A stretch of 64,000 bases of DNA from Mesonia sediminis (GTDB taxonomy: Bacteria; Bacteroidota; Bacteroidia; Flavobacteriales; Flavobacteriaceae), in assembly GCF_042684705.1 (NCBI RefSeq), contig NZ_JBHULZ010000023.1, positions 372,001 through 436,000 of the forward strand. Reading direction: 5' to 3'. The translations under genes were made by a program, and so were the position numbers. Every line of letters starts with the position of its first letter. Position 1 is the first letter of the stretch. The notes below the pieces were generated by a model. The model was given only the letters and a program-made list of their open reading frames with translations. It was not told the DNA's origin and searched no databases. This document shows, one piece after another, positions 16,396 through 26,257 of this stretch.

Positions 16396-16670
16396 TCAAC
16401 GCAAACACAAAAAGGAGATTTGCTCGATTGACTTTTTAAAATACGAGGCTATAGAGACACAAGACTATTCGAGCAAAGAACAACTTGAACAAAAAAGCAA
16501 AGCGATACAGCAAAGCATTTCTAATTTACCTCCGACCTGCCAAAAAATCCTACGATTAAAAATGAGTGGAGCAAGCCAAAAAGAAATTGCAAATGAGCAT
16601 AGCTTATTAAAAACTTAGAGTAGCACTAAAACATCTTTTTTTGCTATTTTGGTCAAAAATTCGTCTTTAA
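16361..16670 (+). pseudogene. ECF sigma factor remnant (5' truncated, frameshifted)
   Basis: The open frame 16361-16618 encodes a region resembling the end of sigma region 2, a linker and region 4: ISNLPPTCQKILRLKMSGAS then QKEIANEH, the helix-turn-helix start of ECF sigma factors. It stops after SLLKT, but the expected end of region 4 (LRVALKHL) is found one frame over at 16614-16637, continuing to a TAA at 16668. So the gene has lost its N-terminal half and has a frameshift or small deletion near the C terminus. Its first codons (GTGTATAAA) overlap the deaminase remnant on the other strand. Confidence 0.65.
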
Positions 16671-16725
16671 ATCTGGATTATTTATAAATTTAAACTTTTA
16701 TTCCCCATCCAACATTAAACACACC

Positions 16726-17910
16726 ATGAAAGTCAACTATTTAATTTATTTGTTTGCCACCCTAATTTTAATGAGTTGTAGTGGTTTAAAAAAAACCAAA
16801 CAAGCCCTTAATAGTGGTAATTATGAACAGGCTATTTATATTGCTACTTCAAAATTGCAAAGAAATAAAGATAAAAAATCGAACGAATCCTACATAAAAT
16901 TATTAGAGCAAGCTCACAAAAAGTTTGCTCAAGAAAAGGAAGCCCGGTTAAGGTTTTTAAAAAAAGATAAACTAAGCAATCATAATGAGGAAATTTATGA
17001 CACTTACGCTCAATTAGACGCCATACAGAGAAAAATTAATGCCTTAATGCCGTTAAATTACCAAAACGGTAAAACAGCCAAATTTAATATTCGTGATTAT
17101 TCTGCTGAAATTATTAAAGCTAAAAACAACTATGTAAGCGATTTATATAATCAATCGCAAACATTGCTGAATGAGACACCAAAAGAATCAGCACGACTAG
17201 CTTTTGACAAATTGCAGTTAATCAATCAACTTGCTCCAAATTATAAAAACACGATAGAATTATTAAACCAAGCACATATTCAAGGTACAGATTATATTTA
17301 TTTGAGTGTTGAAAATCACAGCGATAAAGTAATTCCTAAAACTTTAGAAAAAGATATTTTAAACTTTAGCGGATATGATTTAGATAATTTTTGGCAGAGC
17401 TACCATGCTTATATCAATCCAGAAATTAACTACGACTACGGAATTCATTTAGATTTTAAAACCATTGAAATAAGTCCCGAAAAGTTAAATGAGAGAGAGG
17501 AAGTAATACAAAAAGAAATTACAATCCGTAAAGGATATCGAAAGGACAGGAATGGAAATTACCTTAAAGACAACGAAGGAAACAAAATAGAATTAAACGA
17601 AACAAAAACTGTAAAAGCTACATTATTAACTACCACTCAATTTAAAGCTATTTATGTTAAAGGTCAAGTAGATTATCTAGACACCAAAACCAATCAAGTG
17701 CTTCGTTCTTTTCCATTAGACACTGAATTTATTTTTGAAAACATTTTCACAAGATTCAATGGTGATAAGCGTGCTCTTAATAAAAAACAATTAATTTTAG
17801 CGCAAAACAATTTTGTCGGTTTCCCGACATCTGAGCAAATGCTTTTTTATGCGGCAACAAATATTAAAGAAAAATTAGCTAGCATTATTAGGCAAAATCG
17901 GTTCAATTAA
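16726..17910 (+). CDS. Hypothetical lipoprotein with N-terminal helical repeats
   Basis: 394 residues, lipobox LILMSCSG (Cys about 18). Residues 20-90 are highly charged helices resembling TPR-like pairs (LNSGNYEQAIYIATSKLQRN), and the later half is beta-rich with a Lys/Glu-rich insert (EEVIQKEITIRKGYRKDR). I do not recognise a named domain; similar lipoproteins are common in Flavobacteria. Envelope-anchored. Its last 8 bp overlap the convergent ytxJ gene. Confidence 0.75.
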   Translation: MKVNYLIYLFATLILMSCSGLKKTKQALNSGNYEQAIYIATSKLQRNKDKKSNESYIKLLEQAHKKFAQEKEARLRFLKKDKLSNHNEEIYDTYAQLDAIQRKINALMPLNYQNGKTAKFNIRDYSAEIIKAKNNYVSDLYNQSQTLLNETPKESARLAFDKLQLINQLAPNYKNTIELLNQAHIQGTDYIYLSVENHSDKVIPKTLEKDILNFSGYDLDNFWQSYHAYINPEINYDYGIHLDFKTIEISPEKLNEREEVIQKEITIRKGYRKDRNGNYLKDNEGNKIELNETKTVKATLLTTTQFKAIYVKGQVDYLDTKTNQVLRSFPLDTEFIFENIFTRFNGDKRALNKKQLILAQNNFVGFPTSEQMLFYAATNIKEKLASIIRQNRFN

Positions 17911-18292
17911 GTAAGTCGGCAACAACATCGGCTTCTATTTCGTGGTGAGAAAAATGCCCTACCACTTGACTATTCTGAAGTATGATAATTTGAGGGGATT
18001 GATGCGTTACCTGAAATTTTTCGGCAATTAAGTTAGAAACTTCACGGTATTGGATTAAATCTAAAAAAAAGAAAGCTACTCGGTTAGCATCAAAATCAGC
18101 TTCAGCTTCAAAACGATTTAGAGCCATTCTACTTACGGGGCATCTTGTAGAATGTTTAAAAACAATTGCCGTTTGCTCTTTAGAAGCCTCTAATATAGCT
18201 TCGACATCACATACTTTTTTAATCTCTAGCCAATCAATTGAGGTTTTTGAATTACTCTCTTTAGCCTTTAAAAATTTATCAAAAAATCCCAT
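17903..18292 (-). CDS. ytxJ: Bacilliredoxin-like protein YtxJ
   Basis: 129 residues with the thioredoxin-like YtxJ (DUF2847) domain. The motif IVFKHSTRCPVSRMALNRF carries a single cysteine in TRCPVS, the monothiol active site, and the strand/turn FFLDLIQYREVSN plus THQSPQIIIL (cis-Pro region) completes the fold. The family is linked to bacillithiol, suggesting this organism uses that thiol to protect protein cysteines. Cytoplasmic. Convergent with the preceding lipoprotein gene, 8-bp overlap. Confidence 0.88.
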   Translation of the reverse strand: MGFFDKFLKAKESNSKTSIDWLEIKKVCDVEAILEASKEQTAIVFKHSTRCPVSRMALNRFEAEADFDANRVAFFFLDLIQYREVSNLIAEKFQVTHQSPQIIILQNSQVVGHFSHHEIEADVVADLLN

Positions 18293-18368
18293 ATATCATT
18301 TTTAAGGTAAACTTACAAAAAATATAATAAAAGTGATTTTTGCGAGTAAATACCAAAAGTTTTTAGAT

Positions 18369-18578
18369 TTAGGGTTTTCTTAAAACTGCTCTTCTTAAAT
18401 CTACACTCGTATAAACAGAAGTTCGATAATAGACGGCTAAGCAGCTTTCGGTTTGATTGATTTGCTCAACAACTCTATTTAATGACTCACCATCTAATTT
18501 TTTGATAATCTTATTTGTAGAAACAGATAAGTTTAGTACAACAACAAGCAAGACAAGCACAACTTTAACAAGAGACAT
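18369..18578 (-). CDS. Small hypothetical protein with N-terminal hydrophobic segment
   Basis: 69 codons starting ATG. Residues 4-17 (VKVVLVLLVVVLNL) look like a signal or membrane anchor, followed by a charged helix; the tail ends YTSVDLRRAVLRKP. I see no known domain, and the length and position between ytxJ and clpB make it a possible but unproven gene. Confidence 0.35.
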   Translation of the reverse strand: MSLVKVVLVLLVVVLNLSVSTNKIIKKLDGESLNRVVEQINQTESCLAVYYRTSVYTSVDLRRAVLRKP

Positions 18579-18621
18579 ATAACTTTTTTTGCTAAATTAG
18601 AGACAAAGCGGTTGGTTTACC

Positions 18622-18688
18622 ATACCCATAACCGGGTATATTTACGTCATTTTGTCATTAAATCAAAATAAAAAACTGACTTTTTGTC
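18622..18688. promoter_or_regulatory. Dyad elements upstream of clpB
   Basis: A dyad ATACCC-N6-GGGTAT (18622-18639) is followed by GTCATTTTGTCA (18646-18657) and TGACTTTTTGTC (18677-18688), the latter an inverted repeat GAC/GTC. They lie 50-115 bp before clpB, where a heat-shock control site would be. There is no CIRCE element. Function is inference. Confidence 0.35.
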
Positions 18689-18738
18689 TTGATTTCGTTA
18701 AGGCATGAAATTTGTAAATTCAAATAAAAATTAAAATT

Positions 18739-21333
18739 ATGAATCTAAACAATTTTACAATAAAATCGCAAGAAGCCATACAACAGGCACAGCAACTTGC
18801 ACATCAATTGGGTCATCAACAAATTGAAAACGAGCATATATTTAAAGGAATTTCTACTGTTGATGAAAATGTTACACCCTTTATTCTAAAAAAGCTAGGA
18901 ATTAACTTGGGGCTGTTTAACCAATTATTAGACAAAACTCTAGAAAGTTTTGCCAAGGTAAGCGGTGGCGATATTATGCTATCGCGAGAGGCCTCTAGAA
19001 GTTTGACTGAAGCCCAGAGTTTGGCGAAGAAAATGAACGACGAGTATGTATCTATAGAGCACCTTATTTTAGCCATTTTCAAGTCGAATTCTAAAATTGC
19101 ACAAATTTTAAAAGACCAAGGAGCTTCAGAAAAAGGTTTAAAATCTGCCATAGAAGAATTACGCCAAGGTGGACGCGTAACTTCACAAAGTGCCGAAGAA
19201 ACCTATAATTCGCTTAATAAATTCGCAAAAAATCTCAATGAGTTAGCCGAAACAGGAAAATTAGATCCCGTTATTGGGCGCGATGAGGAAATTCGCAGAA
19301 TTTTGCAAATTCTTTCCAGAAGAACTAAAAATAACCCGATGCTAGTGGGAGAGCCTGGCACAGGTAAAACAGCAATTGCCGAGGGTTTAGCACACCGTAT
19401 TGTAGCAGGCGATGTACCCGAAAATCTAAAAAATAAAATTATTTATTCTTTAGATATGGGCGCCTTAATAGCCGGAGCCAAGTATAAAGGAGAATTTGAA
19501 GAGCGACTCAAGGCAGTGATTAAAGAAGTAACTTCTAGCGATGGAAACATTGTGTTGTTCATAGACGAAATTCACACCTTAGTAGGAGCTGGTGGAGGCC
19601 AAGGTGCTATGGACGCTGCCAACATCTTAAAACCAGCTTTAGCACGAGGCGAATTAAGAGCTATAGGAGCAACCACTCTAGATGAATACCAAAAATATTT
19701 TGAGCAAGACAAGGCATTAGAAAGAAGATTTCAACGCGTTACAGTAGACGAACCCGATACAGAAAGTGCAATCTCAATACTACGGGGTATAAAAGAAAAG
19801 TATGAAACACACCATAAAGTAAGAATTAAAGACGAAGCTATTATAGCCGCGGTCGAATTATCTCAACGCTATATCACCAATAGATTCTTACCCGATAAAG
19901 CTATTGATTTAATGGATGAAGCAGCCTCTAAGCTTAGAATGGAAATCAATTCTAAACCAGAAGAGTTAGATGTACTTGATCGTAAAATCATGCAACTAGA
20001 AATTGAAATAGAGGCCATTAAACGCGAGAAAGATGAAGAAAAATTAAAATCGCTTAAAGCGGATTTAGGCAATCTTAAGGAAGAACGTAGCGAACTGAAT
20101 GCTAAATGGCAAAACGAAAAAGCAATTGTAGATAACATTCAACAAGCTAAAACCGATATTGAGAATTTTAAATTAGAAGCAGAACGAGCGGAACGTGAAG
20201 GTGACTACGGAAAAGTTGCCGAGATACGCTACGGGAAAATTAAACAGGCACAAGAGCAGCTTGATAAACTGCAAAAAGAAATGGCCGAACAAAAGGCCCA
20301 AGGAACCAAAACACTAATACAAGAAGAGGTTACCAACGAGGATATTGCAGAAGTAGTTGCGAAATGGACTGGAATTCCAGTTACAAAAATGCTCCAAAGT
20401 GAACGCGAAAAACTATTACTACTTGAAGAAGAACTCCATAAAAGAGTAGTTGGTCAAGAAGAAGCTATTCAAGCAGTTAGTGATGCCATTAGAAGAAGCA
20501 GAGCGGGTTTACAAGATCAAAAAAGGCCTATCGGGAGCTTCCTTTTCTTAGGTACCACGGGGGTTGGTAAAACTGAGTTAGCCAAGGCTTTGGCCGAGTA
20601 TTTATTTAATGACGAGGCTGCCATGACTAGAATAGATATGAGCGAATATCAAGAAAGACACGCCGTTAGTAGATTGGTTGGGGCACCTCCGGGCTATGTA
20701 GGCTATGATGAAGGAGGTCAACTTACAGAAGCGGTAAGGCGTAAACCATACTCTGTGGTTTTATTAGATGAGATCGAAAAAGCACATCCTGATACATTCA
20801 ATATTTTATTGCAAGTACTGGATGAAGGCCGTTTGACTGATAATAAAGGAAGGTTAGCAGATTTTAGAAACACTATAATTATAATGACATCAAATATGGG
20901 AAGTCAAATTATTCAAGAAAAATTTGAAGCTAGCCAAAATACAGAATCCGCAACAGAAGCTGCTAAAATTGAAGTTCTTGGCCTGCTAAAACAGCAAGTG
21001 AGGCCTGAGTTTTTAAACCGAATTGATGATATTGTTATGTTTACTCCTCTAGATGAGCAAAATATCAAAGCAATTGTTCGCTTGCAACTAAAGGGTTTAA
21101 GCAAAATGTTAGCACAGCAAAACATTACCATAGACGCTACAGAAGAGGCTGTCAATTGGCTAGCTCAAAAAGGTTTTGACCCGCAATTTGGAGCAAGACC
21201 GGTGAAGAGAACCATCCAAAAAGAGGTTTTAAATACCTTGTCAAAAGAGATCTTGGCTGGCAAAATAAGCGCAGAGAGTATAATATTAATCGATGCTTTT
21301 GACGACCAATTGGTCTTTAGAAATAACGCCTAA
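18739..21333 (+). CDS. clpB: ATP-dependent disaggregase ClpB
   Basis: 864-residue AAA+ chaperone that extracts and refolds aggregated proteins with DnaK. Two Clp-N repeats (1-145), first ATPase with Walker A GEPGTGKT (204-211) and Walker B VLFIDEIH, a long coiled-coil middle domain (about 400-530), second ATPase with Walker A GTTGVGKT and Walker B VVLLDEIEK, and the C-terminal D2-small domain. The pore loops KYKGEFEER and GYVGYDEGG are present. No ClpP-binding loop is seen, as expected for ClpB. Monocistronic with a strong terminator; candidate heat-shock elements lie upstream. Confidence 0.98.
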   Translation: MNLNNFTIKSQEAIQQAQQLAHQLGHQQIENEHIFKGISTVDENVTPFILKKLGINLGLFNQLLDKTLESFAKVSGGDIMLSREASRSLTEAQSLAKKMNDEYVSIEHLILAIFKSNSKIAQILKDQGASEKGLKSAIEELRQGGRVTSQSAEETYNSLNKFAKNLNELAETGKLDPVIGRDEEIRRILQILSRRTKNNPMLVGEPGTGKTAIAEGLAHRIVAGDVPENLKNKIIYSLDMGALIAGAKYKGEFEERLKAVIKEVTSSDGNIVLFIDEIHTLVGAGGGQGAMDAANILKPALARGELRAIGATTLDEYQKYFEQDKALERRFQRVTVDEPDTESAISILRGIKEKYETHHKVRIKDEAIIAAVELSQRYITNRFLPDKAIDLMDEAASKLRMEINSKPEELDVLDRKIMQLEIEIEAIKREKDEEKLKSLKADLGNLKEERSELNAKWQNEKAIVDNIQQAKTDIENFKLEAERAEREGDYGKVAEIRYGKIKQAQEQLDKLQKEMAEQKAQGTKTLIQEEVTNEDIAEVVAKWTGIPVTKMLQSEREKLLLLEEELHKRVVGQEEAIQAVSDAIRRSRAGLQDQKRPIGSFLFLGTTGVGKTELAKALAEYLFNDEAAMTRIDMSEYQERHAVSRLVGAPPGYVGYDEGGQLTEAVRRKPYSVVLLDEIEKAHPDTFNILLQVLDEGRLTDNKGRLADFRNTIIIMTSNMGSQIIQEKFEASQNTESATEAAKIEVLGLLKQQVRPEFLNRIDDIVMFTPLDEQNIKAIVRLQLKGLSKMLAQQNITIDATEEAVNWLAQKGFDPQFGARPVKRTIQKEVLNTLSKEILAGKISAESIILIDAFDDQLVFRNNA

Positions 21334-21355
21334 TAGTAATTATCATATTTTTAAT

Positions 21356-21388
21356 AATAGCAGGTGGTTTTTCACCTGCTATTTTATT
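21356..21388 (+). terminator. Terminator of clpB
   Basis: AATAGCAGGTG (21356-21366) and CACCTGCTATT (21373-21383) form a perfect 11-bp stem with loop GTTTTT, followed by T-rich sequence. Confidence 0.9.
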
Positions 21389-21422
21389 TTTATGGTATTT
21401 TTGTTTCTTTTCATTTACCTCT

Positions 21423-21947
21423 ATGTATAAATTTATTTTTTTCAAATTACTTGGTTGGGAAATTGAGGGAGGTTTTGATCCCAAAGTTAAAAAATCAATC
21501 ATCATTGTTGTTCCTCATACCAGTTGGCACGATTTCTATATTGGCGTTCTTACGCGCGGAATACTAAATATACCTATTCATTTTATTGCTAAAAAAGAAC
21601 TTTTTAAATGGCCATTTGGTGCTTATTTTAAAAAAATGGGAGGTCACGCATTAGATCGTACACCAGGACAAAAAAAGGTTGATGCTATTGCTAAAATGTT
21701 TAAAAATGAAAGTGAGTTTAGACTGGCCTTGGCTCCCGAAGGAACCCGAAAGAAAGTAAACCAATGGAAGACTGGTTTTTATTTTATTGCCTTAAAGGCG
21801 AACATACCAATTATACCCGTGGCTTTTGATTACAAAAGAAAGGTAGTTAGAATAGGCACTACCTTTTACCCATCAGGAAATTTAGAGCAAGATTTGAATC
21901 GCTTACAATTGTTTTTTAAAGGAATTAAAGGCAAAACAGATTTATAG
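21423..21947 (+). CDS. PlsC-family 1-acylglycerol-3-phosphate acyltransferase-like
   Basis: 174 residues, short for PlsC. The catalytic HxxxxD is in PHTSWHDFYIG (about residues 31-37), acceptor-binding block in FGAYFKKMGGHALDR, and EGTRKKV corresponds to motif III; PIIPVAFDYK is motif IV. Catalyses acyl transfer to a lysophospholipid or similar lipid at the inner membrane; the substrate could also be an ornithine or amino lipid. ATG 21423 is used. Lies between clpB and sbcD on the same strand without tight coupling. Confidence 0.85.
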   Translation: MYKFIFFKLLGWEIEGGFDPKVKKSIIIVVPHTSWHDFYIGVLTRGILNIPIHFIAKKELFKWPFGAYFKKMGGHALDRTPGQKKVDAIAKMFKNESEFRLALAPEGTRKKVNQWKTGFYFIALKANIPIIPVAFDYKRKVVRIGTTFYPSGNLEQDLNRLQLFFKGIKGKTDL

Positions 21948-22007
21948 GTCTTCATTTTTTTAATTTGAAGAAAAAGTTTAACTTCCCTTCATTGGTCTAG
22001 TAATATT

Positions 22008-23216
22008 ATGAGAATTTTACATACGGCAGACTGGCATATTGGTAAACGCTTACATAAACATTACCTATACCAAGATTTTGATTTATTCATAGGTTGGTTG
22101 TGCGATATTATTTTAGAAGAAAAAATAGAGCTTGTTCTTGTTTCTGGAGATGTTTTTGACTTGGCTAATCCTTCCGCAGAAGCTAGAAAGCAATATTACC
22201 AAGCCTTGTTAGCTATAAAGAACTTAAACTGTAAACTTATTATTACGGGAGGCAATCATGACTCCCCTAGTATGCTAGATGCACCCAAAGAATTACTTAA
22301 TGCTTTAGATTTAAATGTAATTGGCGGTTTACCTGAAAAAATTGAAGACTGCATCATCGCTTTGCCTCAATCCAAAAATCCCGAAATTGTAATAGCCGCC
22401 CTACCCTATTTACGTGATGCCGATATTAGACAAGCAAGCGACGGCAATACCTATGAAGATAGACTGAAGGCGATGCGAACGGGGATTCAATTAAAATTTG
22501 ATGCAGCGGCCAATTGGTGTGAAAAAAATTACAATGGAATTCCTGCTATTGCTATGGGGCACTTATATGCAGCAGGAGTAAGTACTTCTGAAAGTGAAAG
22601 AGATATTCAAATTGGTAATCAAGCCGCCTTTAAAGCCGAACAGTTTAATGGCTATTTTAAATACATTGCTTTAGGACATATTCATCAGCCTCAGCAAGTT
22701 AAAGCTAAAGTACCTACTTATTATAGCGGCTCACCTATACAACTTTCTTTTAGCGAACGCAAAGATGAGAAACGGGTTTTAATTATTGATACTGAAAAAG
22801 ATTTTACTCCAAAAAGTATCACCATCCCAAAGTTTAGAAACCTAAAAAAAATCACTGGTACACTTGAACATATTAAAAACAAACTAACCAAATTAACATG
22901 GCAGGGTACGTTAACCACCTTAATTGAGATAGAGCTGCATGAAGAAAATTATAGTCTTAAAAAGTTAGCTGAACTGGATACGCTTATAAGTGATTTTAGT
23001 TTACCAAATTTTGAAATTATAAAGCACCGTGCTCAATTTAGCAACCAACAATTGCAAACGGGAGATGTGTTCTCTGGCAAGCAAAAACTTGAAGACTTAA
23101 AGCCTAAAGAAGTATTTGAGTCCCTATTAAATCAAGAAAGCTATTTACCTGAAGAACAGATTGAGTTACGACAGACTTTTGATGAATTGTATGAATTATT
23201 GCATACCACCGATTGA
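22008..23216 (+). CDS. sbcD: Exonuclease SbcD (Mre11 homologue)
   Basis: 402-residue metallophosphoesterase nuclease subunit of the SbcCD (Mre11-Rad50) complex, which cleaves DNA hairpins and protein-blocked ends. Metal ligands: LHTADWHIGK (8-14), SGDVFD, GGNHDSP, GHLYA and LGHIHQPQ. The capping domain covers the C-terminal third. sbcC starts 9 bp after the stop, so the two are cotranscribed. Confidence 0.96.
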   Translation: MRILHTADWHIGKRLHKHYLYQDFDLFIGWLCDIILEEKIELVLVSGDVFDLANPSAEARKQYYQALLAIKNLNCKLIITGGNHDSPSMLDAPKELLNALDLNVIGGLPEKIEDCIIALPQSKNPEIVIAALPYLRDADIRQASDGNTYEDRLKAMRTGIQLKFDAAANWCEKNYNGIPAIAMGHLYAAGVSTSESERDIQIGNQAAFKAEQFNGYFKYIALGHIHQPQQVKAKVPTYYSGSPIQLSFSERKDEKRVLIIDTEKDFTPKSITIPKFRNLKKITGTLEHIKNKLTKLTWQGTLTTLIEIELHEENYSLKKLAELDTLISDFSLPNFEIIKHRAQFSNQQLQTGDVFSGKQKLEDLKPKEVFESLLNQESYLPEEQIELRQTFDELYELLHTTD

Positions 23217-23225
23217 TTCATAGCC

Positions 23226-26200
23226 ATGAAAATTTTACAGCTAAGTTTTAAAAATATTAATTCCCTCAGGGGCGAACACCATGTCGATTTTACCCAATCG
23301 CCTTTTATTCAAAATAATTTATTTGCCATAACTGGGCCAACTGGTAGTGGCAAAACAAGCTTATTAGACGCAATCTCGTTGGCGCTATTTAATCAAGTAC
23401 CAAGATTAGGCAAACTAAGCACCACAGAGGTTATAAAAAAAGGAGCTATTCTTACCCGGAATCAAACAGATGCATACGCTCAAGTTACCTATTCTTGTGA
23501 AAGTGGAATTTTTGCCTCCCGTTGGGAAATTTCAACCGCAAGAACAGGCAACTTGCGCGATTATGAAATGCGTATCATCTCTTTAAAAGAGGATAAGACC
23601 TTAGATTTAAAAAAAAGTGAGGTGCCCAATCATAATGAAAAGTTAATAGGCTTAAATTATGAGCAATTCATTAAATCGGTAGTCTTGGCTCAAGGTGAAT
23701 TTGCCAAGTTTTTACAGGTTAATAAAAAAGACCGTGGCGCCCTTCTAGAGAAAATAACAGGAACGGGAATCTACAGACAATTAGGACAATTAGCATATAG
23801 AAAATACGGTGAGTTAGAAAAACAAATACAGAACCAGAAAGAAAAGATAAACACCTTCAGCGAACAGTTAATCTCTGATGAAGTGTTTAAACACAAAAAA
23901 AAGGAAGCGGCTGAAAAGCGAAATCTTAAAAAGAGAATTGCCAAAAAAATAGATGATTTAAAGGAACAAATAAGAATAAAGGAACAAAGCCAGGCAATTC
24001 TTAAAAATTTAGTCGAAACTGAGAACAAATTAAATGAGCACAACCTTAAACTTGAAAATTTTAATAAAGAAAAAGGTTTAGCACTTAAAAAGCATCTAGC
24101 ACTACAGGCTACAGTTACAGAAATTAACGAAGAAAAAAACCTGAGTGTTCGCTTGGGTGACATCACTAAAAAAATTGATAGTAATCAAAATAGTATTCAA
24201 CAAAATCAGAAAGAATGGCAAGAAAATCAAAATCTTTTTCAATTAAAATTCAAACTAAACAGCACGGCTTCAGATTTTGAAAATCATCTCCAACAGTACA
24301 AACAACACATTCGTAATCTAGAGTCAAACCGTCAAAAAACCTTGAATGACTTTAAAAGCTTGGTCAATCAAATTACGTTTAATCTAGAGCCCTTATCTAT
24401 TCTATTAAAAACCAAAAATCCTCAGCTTACCAAAGCAGAAACTGTAGATATTTTTAGGAAAAATCAGGTTGAATTAAAAGCACTCGAGCAGAAATTTAGT
24501 TTTGACACCATAAATGATTTGGATCATGAAGATAGGCAAATTACCCTTCGTTTAAATAAAATCCGTCAAGCGGAATTAAATTATTTACGTTTTCTCGATA
24601 TTCAGAAAGACATTAAACAGAAGCAAGAAGAGAAATTAACAAAAGAAAAAAGCATAGCCTCGAGTCCCCAAACCATTACTATCGCTAAAAAAGAAATAGA
24701 AAAGCTTGAATTGCAATTGGACAATGAAGAAAAAGAGGAAAAAATTGCCTTTTTACAAAAGAAACTAAGTCATTACCGCGAAGAGTTGCAAACGGGTGAG
24801 CCATGCCCCCTGTGTGGAAGTTTAGATCATCCATTTGCCAATCATACACCATTACAAAAAACGGAAAAAAACTTAATAGCCTCATTGAAGGAGAAAATTA
24901 AACATCATCAGCTTCAATTAACAAAACAACAAGCAGAGTTTAAAGCTGCAAATGAGAATTTAGAAGCTATACATAATACAATTCAAACCAAGCAAAAAGA
25001 ACTCAACGCTGAAAGGCAAAAATTTGAGGAATTATTTTCAAAAGACATTAATCAAATCCGTGCAAACGATTTGAAAAATTCAGTAAAATTACTCGAAGAG
25101 CGACGAGAAGAATTAAAAAAATACACGTTAATAAAGCAACAACAAAAAGGGCTTAAAAAGGCAATTGAAGATTTAAACAGTTTAGCGAAACTATTGGACA
25201 ATGGTAGGGCTATTAAAAAGCAAATAGAACAACAATTTAATGGGGAGAATTTCGAAAATGAAATTGAGCAAGCCGAAAAACAATATTATAAGTTAAATCA
25301 AGAACTTTTTCAATTAAAATCGACTCAAGAAAGCCTTAAAAAAGAGCAGGATGTTTTAAGTATAAAGCATAAAAATTTGGTAAGCGTGTTAATCCCTCAA
25401 CTGTCAAAATTAGGCTACAAAAGCGTAGAAACAGCCAGAGAAGATTTATTAAACCATTCAGAGTTTAAGGAATACCAAGAAAGACAGGAGAACTTAAAAC
25501 GTGCTATTTTAACTTTAGAAACAAGTTTAACAGATTTACGCAATCAAAACAAAAAACTTGAAGCGAACACCAGTGTTTTAAGTCTAGACGAATTAAAAAA
25601 ATCGCTGGAAGAACATCAGCATACAATGCACTTGAATGACGAGTCTTTAAACGAATTAAATCACGTACTCAAAAATCAAACTACTTTTATAGAAAAGATA
25701 GAAGAGCTTCAAGCAGAAATTAAAGCCCAAACTAAAATTAACAAACGCTGGAAGATAATGCGAGATTTAATTGGCGATGCTACCGGTAATAAATTTAATG
25801 ATTATGCTCAAGATTTAACATTAAGCCAATTATTAATTTTAGCTAACAAACGCTTAACCCATTTGACCGATAGGTATAAAATGGATAAGCCCCTCTCTCA
25901 AGAAGATGATAGTTTAATTGCAATCGACCAGCATATGGGTGGCCAACGCAGGTCTATTAAAACCTTATCGGGTGGTGAAACCTTTTTAATGAGTTTGGCT
26001 TTGGCTTTAGCCTTGTCTGATTTAGCTTCACACAAAGTAGAAATAAACAGTCTTTTTATCGATGAAGGCTTTGGAACGCTTGATCCCGAAACTTTAGATC
26101 AAACCCTAGACACGCTTGAATTGTTACAAGCCAAATCAAATAAAATGATTGGTATTATAAGCCACGTAACCAGTTTAAAAGAGCGTATATCAACACAAAT

Positions 26201-26252
26201 ACAAATCAATCAAAACGGTCAGGGCTACAGTAGTTTAAAAATAATTGGATAA
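23226..26252 (+). CDS. sbcC: Exonuclease subunit SbcC (Rad50 homologue)
   Basis: 1008-residue SMC-like ATPase partner of SbcD. Walker A GPTGSGKTSLLDAI near residue 38-46; two long coiled coils (about 190-520 and 540-830) flank the zinc hook CPLC at about residues 526-529; the C-terminal lobe has the ABC signature TLSGGETFLMSLALALALS and Walker B SLFIDEGFGTLD. The coiled-coil arms dimerise through the hook and ATP hydrolysis opens the nuclease head. Coupled to sbcD. Confidence 0.97.
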   Translation: MKILQLSFKNINSLRGEHHVDFTQSPFIQNNLFAITGPTGSGKTSLLDAISLALFNQVPRLGKLSTTEVIKKGAILTRNQTDAYAQVTYSCESGIFASRWEISTARTGNLRDYEMRIISLKEDKTLDLKKSEVPNHNEKLIGLNYEQFIKSVVLAQGEFAKFLQVNKKDRGALLEKITGTGIYRQLGQLAYRKYGELEKQIQNQKEKINTFSEQLISDEVFKHKKKEAAEKRNLKKRIAKKIDDLKEQIRIKEQSQAILKNLVETENKLNEHNLKLENFNKEKGLALKKHLALQATVTEINEEKNLSVRLGDITKKIDSNQNSIQQNQKEWQENQNLFQLKFKLNSTASDFENHLQQYKQHIRNLESNRQKTLNDFKSLVNQITFNLEPLSILLKTKNPQLTKAETVDIFRKNQVELKALEQKFSFDTINDLDHEDRQITLRLNKIRQAELNYLRFLDIQKDIKQKQEEKLTKEKSIASSPQTITIAKKEIEKLELQLDNEEKEEKIAFLQKKLSHYREELQTGEPCPLCGSLDHPFANHTPLQKTEKNLIASLKEKIKHHQLQLTKQQAEFKAANENLEAIHNTIQTKQKELNAERQKFEELFSKDINQIRANDLKNSVKLLEERREELKKYTLIKQQQKGLKKAIEDLNSLAKLLDNGRAIKKQIEQQFNGENFENEIEQAEKQYYKLNQELFQLKSTQESLKKEQDVLSIKHKNLVSVLIPQLSKLGYKSVETAREDLLNHSEFKEYQERQENLKRAILTLETSLTDLRNQNKKLEANTSVLSLDELKKSLEEHQHTMHLNDESLNELNHVLKNQTTFIEKIEELQAEIKAQTKINKRWKIMRDLIGDATGNKFNDYAQDLTLSQLLILANKRLTHLTDRYKMDKPLSQEDDSLIAIDQHMGGQRRSIKTLSGGETFLMSLALALALSDLASHKVEINSLFIDEGFGTLDPETLDQTLDTLELLQAKSNKMIGIISHVTSLKERISTQIQINQNGQGYSSLKIIG

Positions 26253-26257
26253 TAGGG

